From positions 301,001 through 365,000 of the forward strand of contig NZ_CP047242.1 in the NCBI RefSeq assembly GCF_009856605.1: 64,000 nt of DNA. The letters run 5' to 3'. Source of the stretch: Trichormus variabilis 0441 (lineage in GTDB: Bacteria; Cyanobacteriota; Cyanobacteriia; Cyanobacteriales; Nostocaceae). The notes under the pieces were generated by a model that saw only the letters and a list, made by a program, of their open reading frames with translations, was not told where the DNA came from and did no database searches. Below, piece by piece: positions 26,457-35,497 of this stretch (positions are counted from its first letter, which is position 1; every line of letters begins with the position of its first letter). A program made the translations under genes and the position numbers.

Positions 26457-27503
26457 ATGAAAAAAGCTGTGCAGTGGCTGATTAGTAGAAAAAGGTTATT
26501 CAGTAGCCAGCTTGTTGTTGTAACTGCGATCGCCTATATATTTAGTATCGGTTGTCATAATAATATCTCTAGTAACAATCAATCTCTTGTAAATAAAACC
26601 TCATCCCAGAAAGCCACAGACGATATTAGGGTAGTAAGAAGGACGAGGGAAAGACAAGGTACAGTTTATGATAATACCTCTTTATCATCTGCCAATAAAA
26701 ATGATTTACCTAAACTAAAAATCGGCGTACTATCTACCCAAAATTTCACAGAACAACAGCAAATCATCAAGCCCCTGAATGATTACTTGGAAACATCTCT
26801 GGGACGACAAGTCGATTTTTTCATAGCTAAAGATCACGAAGAAATTATAGAATGGTTGACTCAAGACAAACTAGACCTGGCTTATTTAGGTTCTGTAGCT
26901 TATCTTGAGGCAGTAGATAGGGGTGCAGAAATTCAACCATTAGTGACTTCCATCGATAAACATACGGGCCAACCTTGGTATCGAGCTTGTATTATTGTCA
27001 AAGCTGATAGTTCTATCAAAACCTTAAAAGACCTCAAAGGCAAGCGCGTTGCTTTTGTAGATAAATCATCTACCTCTGGATATCTCATGCCACTAGCCGC
27101 GCTTAGTAAACAAAGTATTGATCCTCAAAAGGACTTTAGAACCGTCATCTATGTCGGCAACCATAGCAAAAGTATAGCAGCATTAGAAAATGGCTCTGTC
27201 GATGCAGCTGCAACTAATGTTTCTTCTTACATCACCTTCAAAAACAGTCGTAAGCTCACACCACAAGACTATAGATTAATTTGGGAATCTGCACCCATCC
27301 CTAATTTTCCCATAGTAATATCCCAAAAATTGGCGCCAGAATTGATCCAACAGCTAAAGCAAGTTTTTATTAGTACCCCAGAAGGGATGAAAGATATTTT
27401 AGGAGCTGAATCAGCCGGTTATACTCTTGTCAGCCCAGACCACTATGCTCCTATTCAACAACTCCGTCAAGAACTCAACTTAATATCCATCCCGAAAAAA
27501 TGA
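26457..27503 (+). CDS. PhnD-like periplasmic substrate-binding protein
   Basis: 348 residues. An N-terminal hydrophobic segment (LFSSQLVVVTAIAYIFSIGC, Cys about residue 33) looks like a lipoprotein signal. The mature part is a type 2 binding fold of the phosphate/phosphite/phosphonate PhnD group: LKIGVLSTQNFTEQQQIIKPLNDYLE, WLTQDKLDLAYLGSVAYLEAV, TLKDLKGKRVAFVDKSSTSGYLMP, AALENGSVDAAATNVSSYI. No transporter genes are nearby; instead it overlaps the sensor kinase gene by 4 bp, so it probably presents a ligand to that kinase rather than to a permease. Ligand unknown. Confidence 0.85.
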   Translation: MKKAVQWLISRKRLFSSQLVVVTAIAYIFSIGCHNNISSNNQSLVNKTSSQKATDDIRVVRRTRERQGTVYDNTSLSSANKNDLPKLKIGVLSTQNFTEQQQIIKPLNDYLETSLGRQVDFFIAKDHEEIIEWLTQDKLDLAYLGSVAYLEAVDRGAEIQPLVTSIDKHTGQPWYRACIIVKADSSIKTLKDLKGKRVAFVDKSSTSGYLMPLAALSKQSIDPQKDFRTVIYVGNHSKSIAALENGSVDAAATNVSSYITFKNSRKLTPQDYRLIWESAPIPNFPIVISQKLAPELIQQLKQVFISTPEGMKDILGAESAGYTLVSPDHYAPIQQLRQELNLISIPKK

Positions 27504-29284
27504 AAATCTCCACCAAGCTTCTCACAGGTTCTACTATATCTGTCGGACTCGTAGTGGCTATTCTTATCGGCAATACTGTAGTTGTGCAGCAAATTAGGCA
27601 GAATGTCCGCGAAAAAAGTTACCAAACTACTCAAACTATAAAGGCCGTTTTAGAAACAAACAATACCTTAAAGTCGGAAATAATTGTCCTCAAAGATATT
27701 GTTTTATTCAAAACTAAAAGCACAAGTACAGAAATACTGCACGCCGAATTCCTTGATTCCTTAAATCAAGTAGAACAGTTAATGCCAAACTCACCAGAAA
27801 TTGCTCTAATTCGTCGGCGGCATCAGTTGCTTGACAATATGGCAGTACAACTAACCCAACGTAGTGCTAGTCCAACATATCTAGAAGATTCTCAGCAGTA
27901 TTTTAGAGCAATTAATTCTTTTAATCAAGATATTCAGTTATTTCTGGAACAGATAATTCAACGTGCTTATCAAGAGCGAATTTTATTAGAGCAAGACTTA
28001 CAAAACCTCTACCAAGTACAGAGAATCATCTCTATAGTGGTTGTGGCAATAATTTTAATGCTATTGATTGGGAAATTTATCCTCATTTGGCAACCAACAA
28101 TCAAATCTATACAAAATTTACAGTTAGGTACGGCAGAAATTGCAGCAGGTAACTTCGATTATCGCTTAAACATCCACACAGGTGATGAAATTGAAGACCT
28201 AGCACAATCATTTAATGATATGGCAGGTAAGTTATCCCAATCGCGGGAAACCTTGATGAAAAATACTGAGTTAACTAACATGAATCAGCGTTTGGAATTA
28301 GAAATTGCCGAACGCAAACAAGCTGAATTAGAATTGCAAAAAGCTTTACAGGAACTACAGCAAACTCAAGCCCAACTGATTCAAACTGAGAAAATGTCTA
28401 GCTTAGGTCAGCTAGTAGCTGGAGTAGCTCATGAAATTAATAATCCAGTTAGTTTTATCTATGGCAATATTATTCATGCCAATGAATATACAGAAAAACT
28501 TTTAGAATTAATCCATCTCTATCAACAAGAGTTAAGCAATCCGAGTGCAGTAATTCAAGAAAAAATTGCAGAAATAGACCTAGAATTCTTACAAGAAGAC
28601 CTTCCTAAAATCCTCAGTTCAATGAAAATGGGGTCTCAAAGAATTCAACAAATTGTTTTATCCTTACGCAATTTTTCTCGACTGGATGAAGCAGAGATGA
28701 AAGAGGTAGATATTCATGAAGGAATTGAAAGTACTCTGCTGATTTTACAGAATCGATTTAAGGCTAAATCGCAATCTTATAATATTAAAATTATTAGGGA
28801 ATATGGACAGCTACCTTTAGTGGAGTGCCATGCAGGACAGTTAAATCAGGTATTTATGAATATTATTAATAATGCCGTTGATGCTTTAGAAGGGTCAGTG
28901 GTTAGTGGTCAGTGGTCAATTGTAAATGGTAAAACAACGAATAATGAACGACTGACAACTAACGGCCCCCAAATTACAATTCGTACTGAAATAAATCATA
29001 ATAACCGGGTGGTAATTAGAATCGCTGATAACGGCCCAGGTATTACTCAACAGGTGATGCCAAAGCTGTTTGACCCGTTTTTCACAACCAAGCCTGTTGG
29101 TCAAGGTACGGGTTTGGGTTTATCAATTAGTTACCAAATTGTGGTTGAAAAACATTCTGGAGTCCTACGGTGTGAGTCTGAAATAGGCAAAGGAACAGAA
29201 TTTTGGATTGAAATTCCTTTACGTCAGGTACAACCTGAGAAATTAGAACACGGTTTCAGTGCAATGCTAACTAGAGAAGTTTAA
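27500..29284 (+). CDS. Membrane sensor histidine kinase paired with a PhnD-like protein
   Basis: 594 residues: membrane helix about 8-30, periplasmic helical domain about 31-170, membrane helix about 172-195, HAMP about 196-250, coiled coil about 255-300, HisKA with His311 (GVAHEINNPVSF), ATPase domain with N-box NAVDAL, G1 DNGPGI, F-box FDPFFTTK and G2 GQGTGLGLSIS. So autophosphorylation is expected. Residues about 465-489 (GSVVSGQWSIVNGK...) between the N-box and the next strand are encoded by STRR-type repeat DNA. Start overlaps the PhnD-like stop (ATGA). No response regulator is adjacent. Confidence 0.88.
   Translation: MKISTKLLTGSTISVGLVVAILIGNTVVVQQIRQNVREKSYQTTQTIKAVLETNNTLKSEIIVLKDIVLFKTKSTSTEILHAEFLDSLNQVEQLMPNSPEIALIRRRHQLLDNMAVQLTQRSASPTYLEDSQQYFRAINSFNQDIQLFLEQIIQRAYQERILLEQDLQNLYQVQRIISIVVVAIILMLLIGKFILIWQPTIKSIQNLQLGTAEIAAGNFDYRLNIHTGDEIEDLAQSFNDMAGKLSQSRETLMKNTELTNMNQRLELEIAERKQAELELQKALQELQQTQAQLIQTEKMSSLGQLVAGVAHEINNPVSFIYGNIIHANEYTEKLLELIHLYQQELSNPSAVIQEKIAEIDLEFLQEDLPKILSSMKMGSQRIQQIVLSLRNFSRLDEAEMKEVDIHEGIESTLLILQNRFKAKSQSYNIKIIREYGQLPLVECHAGQLNQVFMNIINNAVDALEGSVVSGQWSIVNGKTTNNERLTTNGPQITIRTEINHNNRVVIRIADNGPGITQQVMPKLFDPFFTTKPVGQGTGLGLSISYQIVVEKHSGVLRCESEIGKGTEFWIEIPLRQVQPEKLEHGFSAMLTREV
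28892..28966 (+). repeat. STRR-type repeat inserted in frame in a kinase gene
   Basis: TCAGTGGTTAGTGGTCAGTG followed by GTCAATTG at one side and CGACTGACAACTAAC at the other: imperfect inverted TCAGTGG/ACTGACAAC arms, the same pattern as the non-coding repeats at 5396-5430 and 48766-48861. About 25 codons, reading frame kept. Confidence 0.75.
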
Positions 29285-29420
29285 AACTTTCTCCCCAAGG
29301 ATAATGGGTTCATAATTATGAATACTGTTAACACTACAGCCTGTACATTTTAAAAACTGCCCTTGGATGAAGAAATTCCCAGAGCAGTAATAAATCAATT
29401 CAGGTTTCAAATTTGATAAT

Positions 29421-29741
29421 TTAAACCTCTTCTGGTTCCAGTTGAGCTACTGTAACCGCATTGACAGCAAAGGCAAATACCAACGGCATAGGACACCGGA
29501 GTACAAAAGTTGAAACAACCGCTAAAACTGTGCTAACTACGGCTGATATAGACCATAATCTTTCATCAAATGTTAATCCTTTTTCGGCTTTAATTCCTCT
29601 AAGGACATGATTAGGAATGGGTTCGGGCATGACGCATCCAGGAGGAAAAGCCCAATAGTGGTTTCTCCTTTCTTCAAATAATTCTGTCCAGCCGTTTTCT
29701 TGGCACCATGCTTCGATCCATTCAATAGAGTAGTGTGTCAT
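29421..29741 (-). CDS. Hypothetical small membrane protein
   Basis: 106 residues. N-terminal soluble part WIEAWCQENGWTELFEERRNHYWAFPPG, VMPEPIP, then a hydrophobic C-terminal region (about 63-100, LWSISAVVSTVLAVVSTFVL ... LVFAFAVNAVTVA) that fits one or two membrane helices. The pattern is typical of small cyanobacterial proteins of unknown function. No operon partner. Confidence 0.75.
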   Translation of the reverse strand: MTHYSIEWIEAWCQENGWTELFEERRNHYWAFPPGCVMPEPIPNHVLRGIKAEKGLTFDERLWSISAVVSTVLAVVSTFVLRCPMPLVFAFAVNAVTVAQLEPEEV

Positions 29742-30328
29742 AATTGCTGTTACTTATTCGGCTTGTTGAATTTGTTGACGTGGTAAAAATAAAGTTTGAG
29801 AGAATATATAGCTAGCTAACAGTTCATTAAGGAATTACGATTAAGAGTACTTATAGGAGCTGATTAAGCATCAGAAACATATAATAGTATTCATGCTCAT
29901 TTCATTGCCTAACGCTCACCTTAATTAATAGACTAACAGTCAATTTTTCCTGGTAAACATAAAAGACAATAAACTTTACCTACAAAAAAACAAAGTAAAC
30001 AAATGTAAATTGAATAGCAAGCATATACCTCCTCAATGCAAGCAATGAACTCTGGTTTGTCGAAACTCATTGCCTAATCACTAATAAAATTTATATCGCA
30101 AAAATCGCCAGCAAAAATCAAGAATTGTAAATAAAAAAATCCTTGATTCAGTTGAGCATTGACTCAATATTTTATATATCTTCTTCCAGTCCTAATTTAG
30201 CTAGTACCTCAGGTTATATCTGGTTAACTATCTGTCAGCTTTTAGTCATAAATTTCTGGATATAGGCGGCTAACATCAGCCTTTTGTGACAAAATGTTAA
30301 GCAGTAGGTGATTAAAAACAGCTAGAAA
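29742..30328. other. AT-rich spacer
   Basis: 587 bp between divergent genes; no gene, repeat or hairpin of note seen. Presumably carries promoters in both directions. Confidence 0.4.
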
Positions 30329-30877
30329 ATGGGGGAAGAGCTGCAAGTGGTCATAAAAAATGCCGTAGTTGTAAATGCAATCATCAAAAAGTTTTACTGG
30401 CAAACAATAACTTTAATTTTGGGGATAGTTGTACTGTGCTTTCCCTACCCAGCTATAGCCGACTGGACTCATCCTCTATCATTTAGTAATGCCGAATTAT
30501 CTAGGCACAACTTTGCTGGTGAAAGTTTGCAAGCTGCTGAGTTTTCTAACGCCAATCTGGAAATGACTAACTTTGTCGGTGCTGACTTACGTGGTGCAGT
30601 CTTAAGTGCTTCCGTGATGACACAAGCAAATCTCCAGGGAGCAGATTTAACGAATGCGATGGTTGATCAGGTAAACTTAACAGGGGCTAATTTAAGTGAT
30701 GTCGTTCTTAAAGAAGCTCTTTTACTCCGTGCCATATTCGCTAACGTGAACATAGAAGGCGCAGATTTTACGGATGCAATTTTGGATAAAGCACAAATTA
30801 AAGAACTTTGTACCAAAGCTAGCGGAGTAAATACAAAAACTGGTGTAAAAACTCGTGATTCTTTGGGATGTCAATGA
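30329..30877 (+). CDS. Pentapeptide-repeat protein, probably lumenal
   Basis: 182 residues. An N-terminal signal/anchor (about 22-44, YWQTITLILGIVVLCFPYPAIA) with an AIA site is followed by A(D/N)LXX pentapeptides (AEFSNANLEMTNFVGADLRG to EGADFTDAILDKAQ), a right-handed quadrilateral helix. Two Cys near the C-terminus (ELCTKASG ... SLGCQ) resemble plant lumenal TL17/TL20.3-like proteins. Location in thylakoid lumen or periplasm is inferred. Its stop overlaps purK by 4-10 bp, so they are co-translated. Confidence 0.82.
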   Translation: MGEELQVVIKNAVVVNAIIKKFYWQTITLILGIVVLCFPYPAIADWTHPLSFSNAELSRHNFAGESLQAAEFSNANLEMTNFVGADLRGAVLSASVMTQANLQGADLTNAMVDQVNLTGANLSDVVLKEALLLRAIFANVNIEGADFTDAILDKAQIKELCTKASGVNTKTGVKTRDSLGCQ

Positions 30878-32016
30878 AGCGTGTAGGTGTAATTGGTGGC
30901 GGACAGCTGGCCTGGATGATGGGAGGCGCAGCGAATAAATTAGGGGTTGAATTGATAGTGCAGACTCCTAGCAGTAATGATCCTGCCGTATCTATTGCTC
31001 AGGATATTGTTTTGGCAAATATTGATGATGCTTATGCTACAGAGATTTTAGCTCAGAAGAGTGATGTTATCACATTTGAAAACGAATTCGTCAATCTAGA
31101 GGCTTTATCTTTATTAGAAATTCAAGGTGTTTGTTTCCGTCCAAAGTTAGACGCTTTGTCACCTCTATTAGATAAATATCATCAACGTTGTTATTTAAAA
31201 GATTTAGGTTTACCTGTTCCGCAATTTTATGCACTAGAAAACCAAGAAAATCTGATATCTAAAATAGATGGTTTGGGTTTTCCCTTAGTGTTGAAATCTC
31301 GCCGCCACGGTTATGACGGACAAGGTACTTTTATCATTCGTGATTTAGCGACGTTAGAAGAGAAAATAGACTTAAATAACAAGACAAACACTACATATTT
31401 AATAGAAGAATTTATCCCCTTTGAACGGGAACTAGCTGTAATTGCTGCCCGTTCTGTAGATGGAGAAATTGTCATCTATCCTGTAGTAGAAACACAGCAA
31501 GAACAACAAGTATGTAGACGAGTCATAGCACCTGCTCATATTACACCCAATCAAGCCGCAGCAGCAGAAGCGATCGCCTCTACACTATTAAATAGTCTGG
31601 AAGTGGTTGGTGTGTTTGGGATCGAGTTATTTCTCACCGCCGATGGTCGAGTCTTAGTCAATGAAATCGCCCCCCGTACCCACAACTCTGGTCATTTTTC
31701 TCTAGATGCGTGTGCAACATCCCAATTTGAGCAACACCTGAGAGCCGTTTGTGGACTACCGTTAGGAAACCCATCATTGCAATGCGCTGGTGCAGTTATG
31801 GTCAACCTGTTAGGCTATGAAAACTCCCAAAGTGATTACCAAAGCCAGCGCCAACAACTAGCGGCCATTCCCCAAGCTCACGTTTATTGGTACGGCAAAA
31901 CAGAATCTCGCCCAGGGCGAAAACTCGGACACGTCACAGTTTTGTTAAATAATCATAACCAAACCACCGCCCAGGAACTCGCTCAAACCGTAGAATCCAT
32001 CTGGTATCCCAGTTAG
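30874..32016 (+). CDS. purK: PurK, N5-carboxyaminoimidazole ribonucleotide synthase
   Basis: About 380 residues from ATG 30874 (MKRVGVIGGGQLAWMMGGAA), which gives the common ATGA overlap with the previous stop; ATG 30868 adds two residues. ATP-grasp enzyme: FPLVLKSRRHGYDGQG, LIEEFIPFERELAVIAAR, VNEIAPRTHNSGHFSLDACATSQFEQH. It carboxylates AIR with bicarbonate and ATP in purine synthesis. The 6S RNA gene follows about 65 bp downstream, an arrangement known in Synechococcus. Confidence 0.93.
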   Translation: MKRVGVIGGGQLAWMMGGAANKLGVELIVQTPSSNDPAVSIAQDIVLANIDDAYATEILAQKSDVITFENEFVNLEALSLLEIQGVCFRPKLDALSPLLDKYHQRCYLKDLGLPVPQFYALENQENLISKIDGLGFPLVLKSRRHGYDGQGTFIIRDLATLEEKIDLNNKTNTTYLIEEFIPFERELAVIAARSVDGEIVIYPVVETQQEQQVCRRVIAPAHITPNQAAAAEAIASTLLNSLEVVGVFGIELFLTADGRVLVNEIAPRTHNSGHFSLDACATSQFEQHLRAVCGLPLGNPSLQCAGAVMVNLLGYENSQSDYQSQRQQLAAIPQAHVYWYGKTESRPGRKLGHVTVLLNNHNQTTAQELAQTVESIWYPS

Positions 32017-32048
32017 GAAAGCAAAGAGAGAAATTTTTGTATTTTGAA

Positions 32049-32078
32049 TTGGTAGAACCTGTTTTTGAAAGCTATAAT
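32049..32078 (+). promoter_or_regulatory. Promoter of the 6S RNA gene
   Basis: Perfect TATAAT at 32073-32078 with a weak TTGGTA (32049-32054) 18 bp before it; predicted start about 32083-32086 falls exactly where the RNA stem begins. Confidence 0.65.
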
Positions 32079-32082
32079 GAGT

Positions 32083-32268
32083 GAGTTGCACTGCGACGTT
32101 GGTGACTGCCATCAAGTTTTTTGATCTATGTCTTTAAGAAAAAGGGAACCAAACGTCTCTCGTGGCAGTATACCGGGCTTGTACCCGGAAACTTTAAACG
32201 AGGAAAATCGGTACCCACCTGGTTTAACCAGGTCATAAACTTAGGTAAAACGGCGTTGCGGTGAACTC
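32083..32268 (+). ncRNA. ssaA: 6S RNA (6Sa RNA)
   Basis: About 186 nt, no ORF. Terminal arms pair: GAGTTGCACTGCGACGTT (32083-32100) with AACGGCGTTGCGGTGAACTC (32249-32268); further inside CTGCCATCAAG / local hairpins ACCGGGCTTGTACCCGG and ACCTGGTTTAACCAGGT. A long interrupted rod of this length with a TATAAT just before it and a terminator just after it, directly downstream of purK, matches cyanobacterial 6S RNA, which binds RNA polymerase holoenzyme. Exact ends are estimated. Confidence 0.75.
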
Positions 32269-32277
32269 AAAATCTTT

Positions 32278-32320
32278 GGCTCCCAAAGTTTAGTTAAAAC
32301 TCTGGGAGCTTTAATTATTT
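32278..32320 (+). terminator. Terminator after 6S RNA
   Basis: GGCTCCCAAAGTTT / AAAACTCTGGGAGCTTT hairpin with one mismatch and a short loop, then TTAATTATTTATT. Confidence 0.7.
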
Positions 32321-32560
32321 ATTAGGAAAATTTATAAACCATATAAGTAATTTTTAAGTAAAAATAAATAATCTTATTGATGGCAGAATTTAAAGCTTGT
32401 CAACACAGATGCAACAAATTCAACCAACATTTAGAGCGTTAGGGGCTACTTTCACCTGCTGATGAATATAGCATTCTGTATAACTTGATGCGAATTTGGC
32501 GATCATTCAGAGTTAAGATCACAAACATCAAAGTTAAATTGTGGTTAAAGATACAAAACC

Positions 32561-33829
32561 TTGTCAAAACAACAACTTGCCAATCCTGTGTTTCCAGCCT
32601 CAGTGTTTCGATTAGACAATGGTTTAACATTTATTCATCAAGAAATCCCCACCACGCCCGTAGTTGTGGCTGATGTTTGGGTGAGAGCTGGAGCAATTCG
32701 TGAGCCAGAACCTTGGTTTGGAATGGCACACTTTCTAGAACACATGATTTTTAAAGGCACGGCGACCTTACCCCCAGGAACTTTCGACCATCAGATTGAG
32801 AACAGAGGTGGAGTCAGTAATGCAGCTACCAGCTACGATTATGCTAATTACTCTTTGACTACAGCCGCGCCTTACTTGGGAGATACCCTACCTTACTTGG
32901 CAGATTTACTATTGAATGCGGCAATCCCAGATGATGAGTTTAGCCGAGAGCGAGATGTAGTGCTAGAAGAAATTCGGGCTTGCTATGATGATCCTGACTG
33001 GGTAGGATTTCAGTGTTTGTCGCAAAGCATCTACCAAGACCATCCTTATGGGCGTTCAGTTCTGGGTACCGAGGAAGAACTGATGCAGCAATCACCAGAG
33101 GCTATGCGCCGTTTTCATCGCGCTCACTACCAACCGGAAAATATGACAGTAGTGATTGCTGGAGGTATAGCCCAACAACCAGCCTGGGAACTGGTAAACC
33201 GTTCATTTGAGAATTTTTCTGAGCCTGTTGAATGTCCAAAAATCAACCCAAAACCCAAGCCAATAATTAAGGGAATTCAACGTCAAGAATTGAGTTTACC
33301 ACGCATAGAGCAAGCCCGATTGTTGATGGCATGGGTTGTACCAGGAGTGGAAAAACTGCGTACAGCCTACGGCTTAGATTTGTTGTCAGTGGTATTAGCA
33401 GAAGGGCGGACTTCTCGCCTAGTCAGGGATTTGCGAGAAGAACTACAATTAGTCCAAGGAATTTGTAGTAATTTTTCTCTGCAATGTGAATCGAGCTTGT
33501 TTACAGTTACTGCTTGGTTGGAACCGGAAAACCTAGAACAAGTCGAGGATTTAATTCTGAGTCATTTAGATGATATCCAAACCAGTGGTGTTACCGAACA
33601 AGAAATAGCTCGTACCCGCAGACTTTTATGCAACGAGTACGCCTTCTCTACAGAAACCCCCAACCAGCTGACAGGGCTTTATGGCTACTACAACACCATC
33701 GCTCAAGCAGAATTAGCAGTCACATATCCACACCAAATTCAATCATTTGATACACAAGAACTGCAACAATTAGCTAAACAGCATCTTTCTCCCCAGAATT
33801 ACGCTGTTACCATCCTTAAACCTCTGTAG
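32561..33829 (+). CDS. M16 zinc peptidase, catalytic subunit
   Basis: 422 residues. HFLEHMIF carries the inverted zinc motif HxxEH (about residue 59), with the downstream Glu in the EIENRGG/VVLEEI region; YGRSVLGTEE and ARLLMAWVVPG are usual M16B blocks. The start is a TTG at 32561 because a stop lies 15 bases upstream in frame; no ATG is available before the core. Cytosolic (no signal). It lies 87 bp before a second M16 gene lacking the zinc motif; bacterial M16B pairs form heterodimers of this kind. A processing-peptidase-like role is inferred. Confidence 0.88.
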   Translation: MSKQQLANPVFPASVFRLDNGLTFIHQEIPTTPVVVADVWVRAGAIREPEPWFGMAHFLEHMIFKGTATLPPGTFDHQIENRGGVSNAATSYDYANYSLTTAAPYLGDTLPYLADLLLNAAIPDDEFSRERDVVLEEIRACYDDPDWVGFQCLSQSIYQDHPYGRSVLGTEEELMQQSPEAMRRFHRAHYQPENMTVVIAGGIAQQPAWELVNRSFENFSEPVECPKINPKPKPIIKGIQRQELSLPRIEQARLLMAWVVPGVEKLRTAYGLDLLSVVLAEGRTSRLVRDLREELQLVQGICSNFSLQCESSLFTVTAWLEPENLEQVEDLILSHLDDIQTSGVTEQEIARTRRLLCNEYAFSTETPNQLTGLYGYYNTIAQAELAVTYPHQIQSFDTQELQQLAKQHLSPQNYAVTILKPL

Positions 33830-33916
33830 TCGAAAGTCCACAGTCCAGAGTCCACAGTAAGAAACCAATGACTATTGACTATTGACTATTGACAAATGAC
33901 TATTGACTAATAACAA
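33830..33916. repeat. STRR tract between the two M16 genes
   Basis: AGTCCACAGTCCAGAGTCCACAG followed by TGACTATTGACTATTGACTA-type units and AACAAATGAC copies. Fills the whole 87-bp intergenic gap. Confidence 0.85.
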
Positions 33917-35200
33917 ATGACCCAAACCGTGAAACCATCCCTCGCTCAATCTCCTATTCATCGCACTGTACTGGACAATGGCATTGTCTTGCTGGTAGCA
34001 GAAAATCCAGCCGCAGATATTATTGCTGGGCGAATTTTTATCCGTGCTGGTAGTTGCTACGAAAAGCGAGAACAGGCGGGGTTAGCCCATTTGCTGGCTG
34101 CTTTGATGACTAAGGGATGTGAGGGACTTTCCAGTTTGGAAATAGCCGAACAAGTAGAGTCTGTGGGCGCAAGTTTGAGTGCAGATACTTCTACTGATTA
34201 CTTTCTTGTGTCATTGAAGACGGTAACATCGGATTTTCCCGAAATCTTAGCATTAGCGGGGCGGATATTGCGATCGCCTACATTCCCCGAAACTCAAATT
34301 GAACTAGAACGACGTTTAGCACTCCAAGACATTCGCTCCCAAAAAGAACAGCCTTTCACCCTGGCCTTTGAGCAAATGCGGCAGGTAATGTATCAAAATC
34401 ATCCCTACGCCATGTCAGTATTAGGAGATGAGACAACCCTGAACAGCATCACCAGGGCAGATTTAGTAGAGTATCACCAAACTTATTTCCGTCCAGATAA
34501 TTTAGTCATTAGTGTTGCTGGTCGCATCACCCTACAAGAAGTAGTAGCCTTAGTAGAACAAGTATTCGGTGATTGGCAAACACCAAGTGTAGCCCCAGCA
34601 GTAGTTAATTTACCAAAAATCTCAGTTAACCCCCAACACCGCTTAAAGCCTGTACAAACACAGCAATCTATCGTCATGTTGGGTTATTTAGGCCCATCAG
34701 TAAGTTCTCCTGATTATGCCTCCCTCAAATTACTTTCTACTTATTTAGGTAACGGTCTTTCTAGCCGCTTGTTCGTAGAATTGCGAGAAAAGCGGGGGTT
34801 AGCCTATGAAGTCTCAGCATTCTACCCCACGAGACTTTATCCAGCATCATTTGTAGTCTACATGGGTACAGCGCCAGAAAATACCAGCATCGCCTTAGAA
34901 GGATTACGGACAGAAGTAGAGCTACTCTGTAGCAAAGAAGTATCTACAACCAACTTACAGGCTGCTAAAAACAAAATATTGGGACAATATGCCTTAGGTA
35001 AACAAACTAACGGACAAATTGCTCAAATCTACGGTTGGTATGAAATTTTGGGTTTAGGAATTGACTTTGACAGAGAATTTCAAGAACTAATTGCTGCTGT
35101 GACTGCTCAAGACGCTTTAACATCGGCACAGCAGTATTTACAGCAACCCTATGTGTCTTTAGTCGGGCAAGAAGAGGCAATTAATCGAGCAATTAATTAA
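33917..35200 (+). CDS. M16 peptidase-like protein, non-catalytic partner
   Basis: 427 residues, same fold and order as the gene before it, but where HxxEH should be it reads AHLLAALMTKG: the Glu and second His are missing, so it cannot bind zinc in the usual way. The R/Y-containing C-terminal region (SRLFVELREKRGLAYEVSAFY) that contacts substrate in M16B partners is present. It should therefore be the substrate-binding half of a heterodimer. Confidence 0.87.
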   Translation: MTQTVKPSLAQSPIHRTVLDNGIVLLVAENPAADIIAGRIFIRAGSCYEKREQAGLAHLLAALMTKGCEGLSSLEIAEQVESVGASLSADTSTDYFLVSLKTVTSDFPEILALAGRILRSPTFPETQIELERRLALQDIRSQKEQPFTLAFEQMRQVMYQNHPYAMSVLGDETTLNSITRADLVEYHQTYFRPDNLVISVAGRITLQEVVALVEQVFGDWQTPSVAPAVVNLPKISVNPQHRLKPVQTQQSIVMLGYLGPSVSSPDYASLKLLSTYLGNGLSSRLFVELREKRGLAYEVSAFYPTRLYPASFVVYMGTAPENTSIALEGLRTEVELLCSKEVSTTNLQAAKNKILGQYALGKQTNGQIAQIYGWYEILGLGIDFDREFQELIAAVTAQDALTSAQQYLQQPYVSLVGQEEAINRAIN

Positions 35201-35295
35201 GTAGATATTGAGCTGAGATGTAACTAGAAACCTGTGAGCTACAGTGACAAACATCTCGGCTGATTACCCTAAAAGATTTCTGAGTCCTTAGCCTT

Positions 35296-35398
35296 ATACC
35301 AATTCAATTAATGATTGCAACACATCCTTGGATGAAGACGCGATTCATCGCGTCTCTACAGATGGTTTATTTGTCGCATTCTTTTTTCAAATTGGTAT
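35296..35398. repeat. MITE-like repeat with ATACCAATT ends
   Basis: 103 bp bounded by ATACCAATT and AATTGGTAT, with an internal perfect palindrome AGACGCGA-TTCA-TCGCGTCT. The right part (GTCGCATTCTTTTTTCAAAT followed by TGGTAT) recurs at 26140-26163. Confidence 0.65.
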
Positions 35399-35497
35399 TA
35401 ATCCCTTCATTACTCACCACTCATTACTTAAAAAAGACTACTCAATTAACTCACACGGCAGTAATATTAGCATCAGAAGATTCTGAGAGCAATTTCT

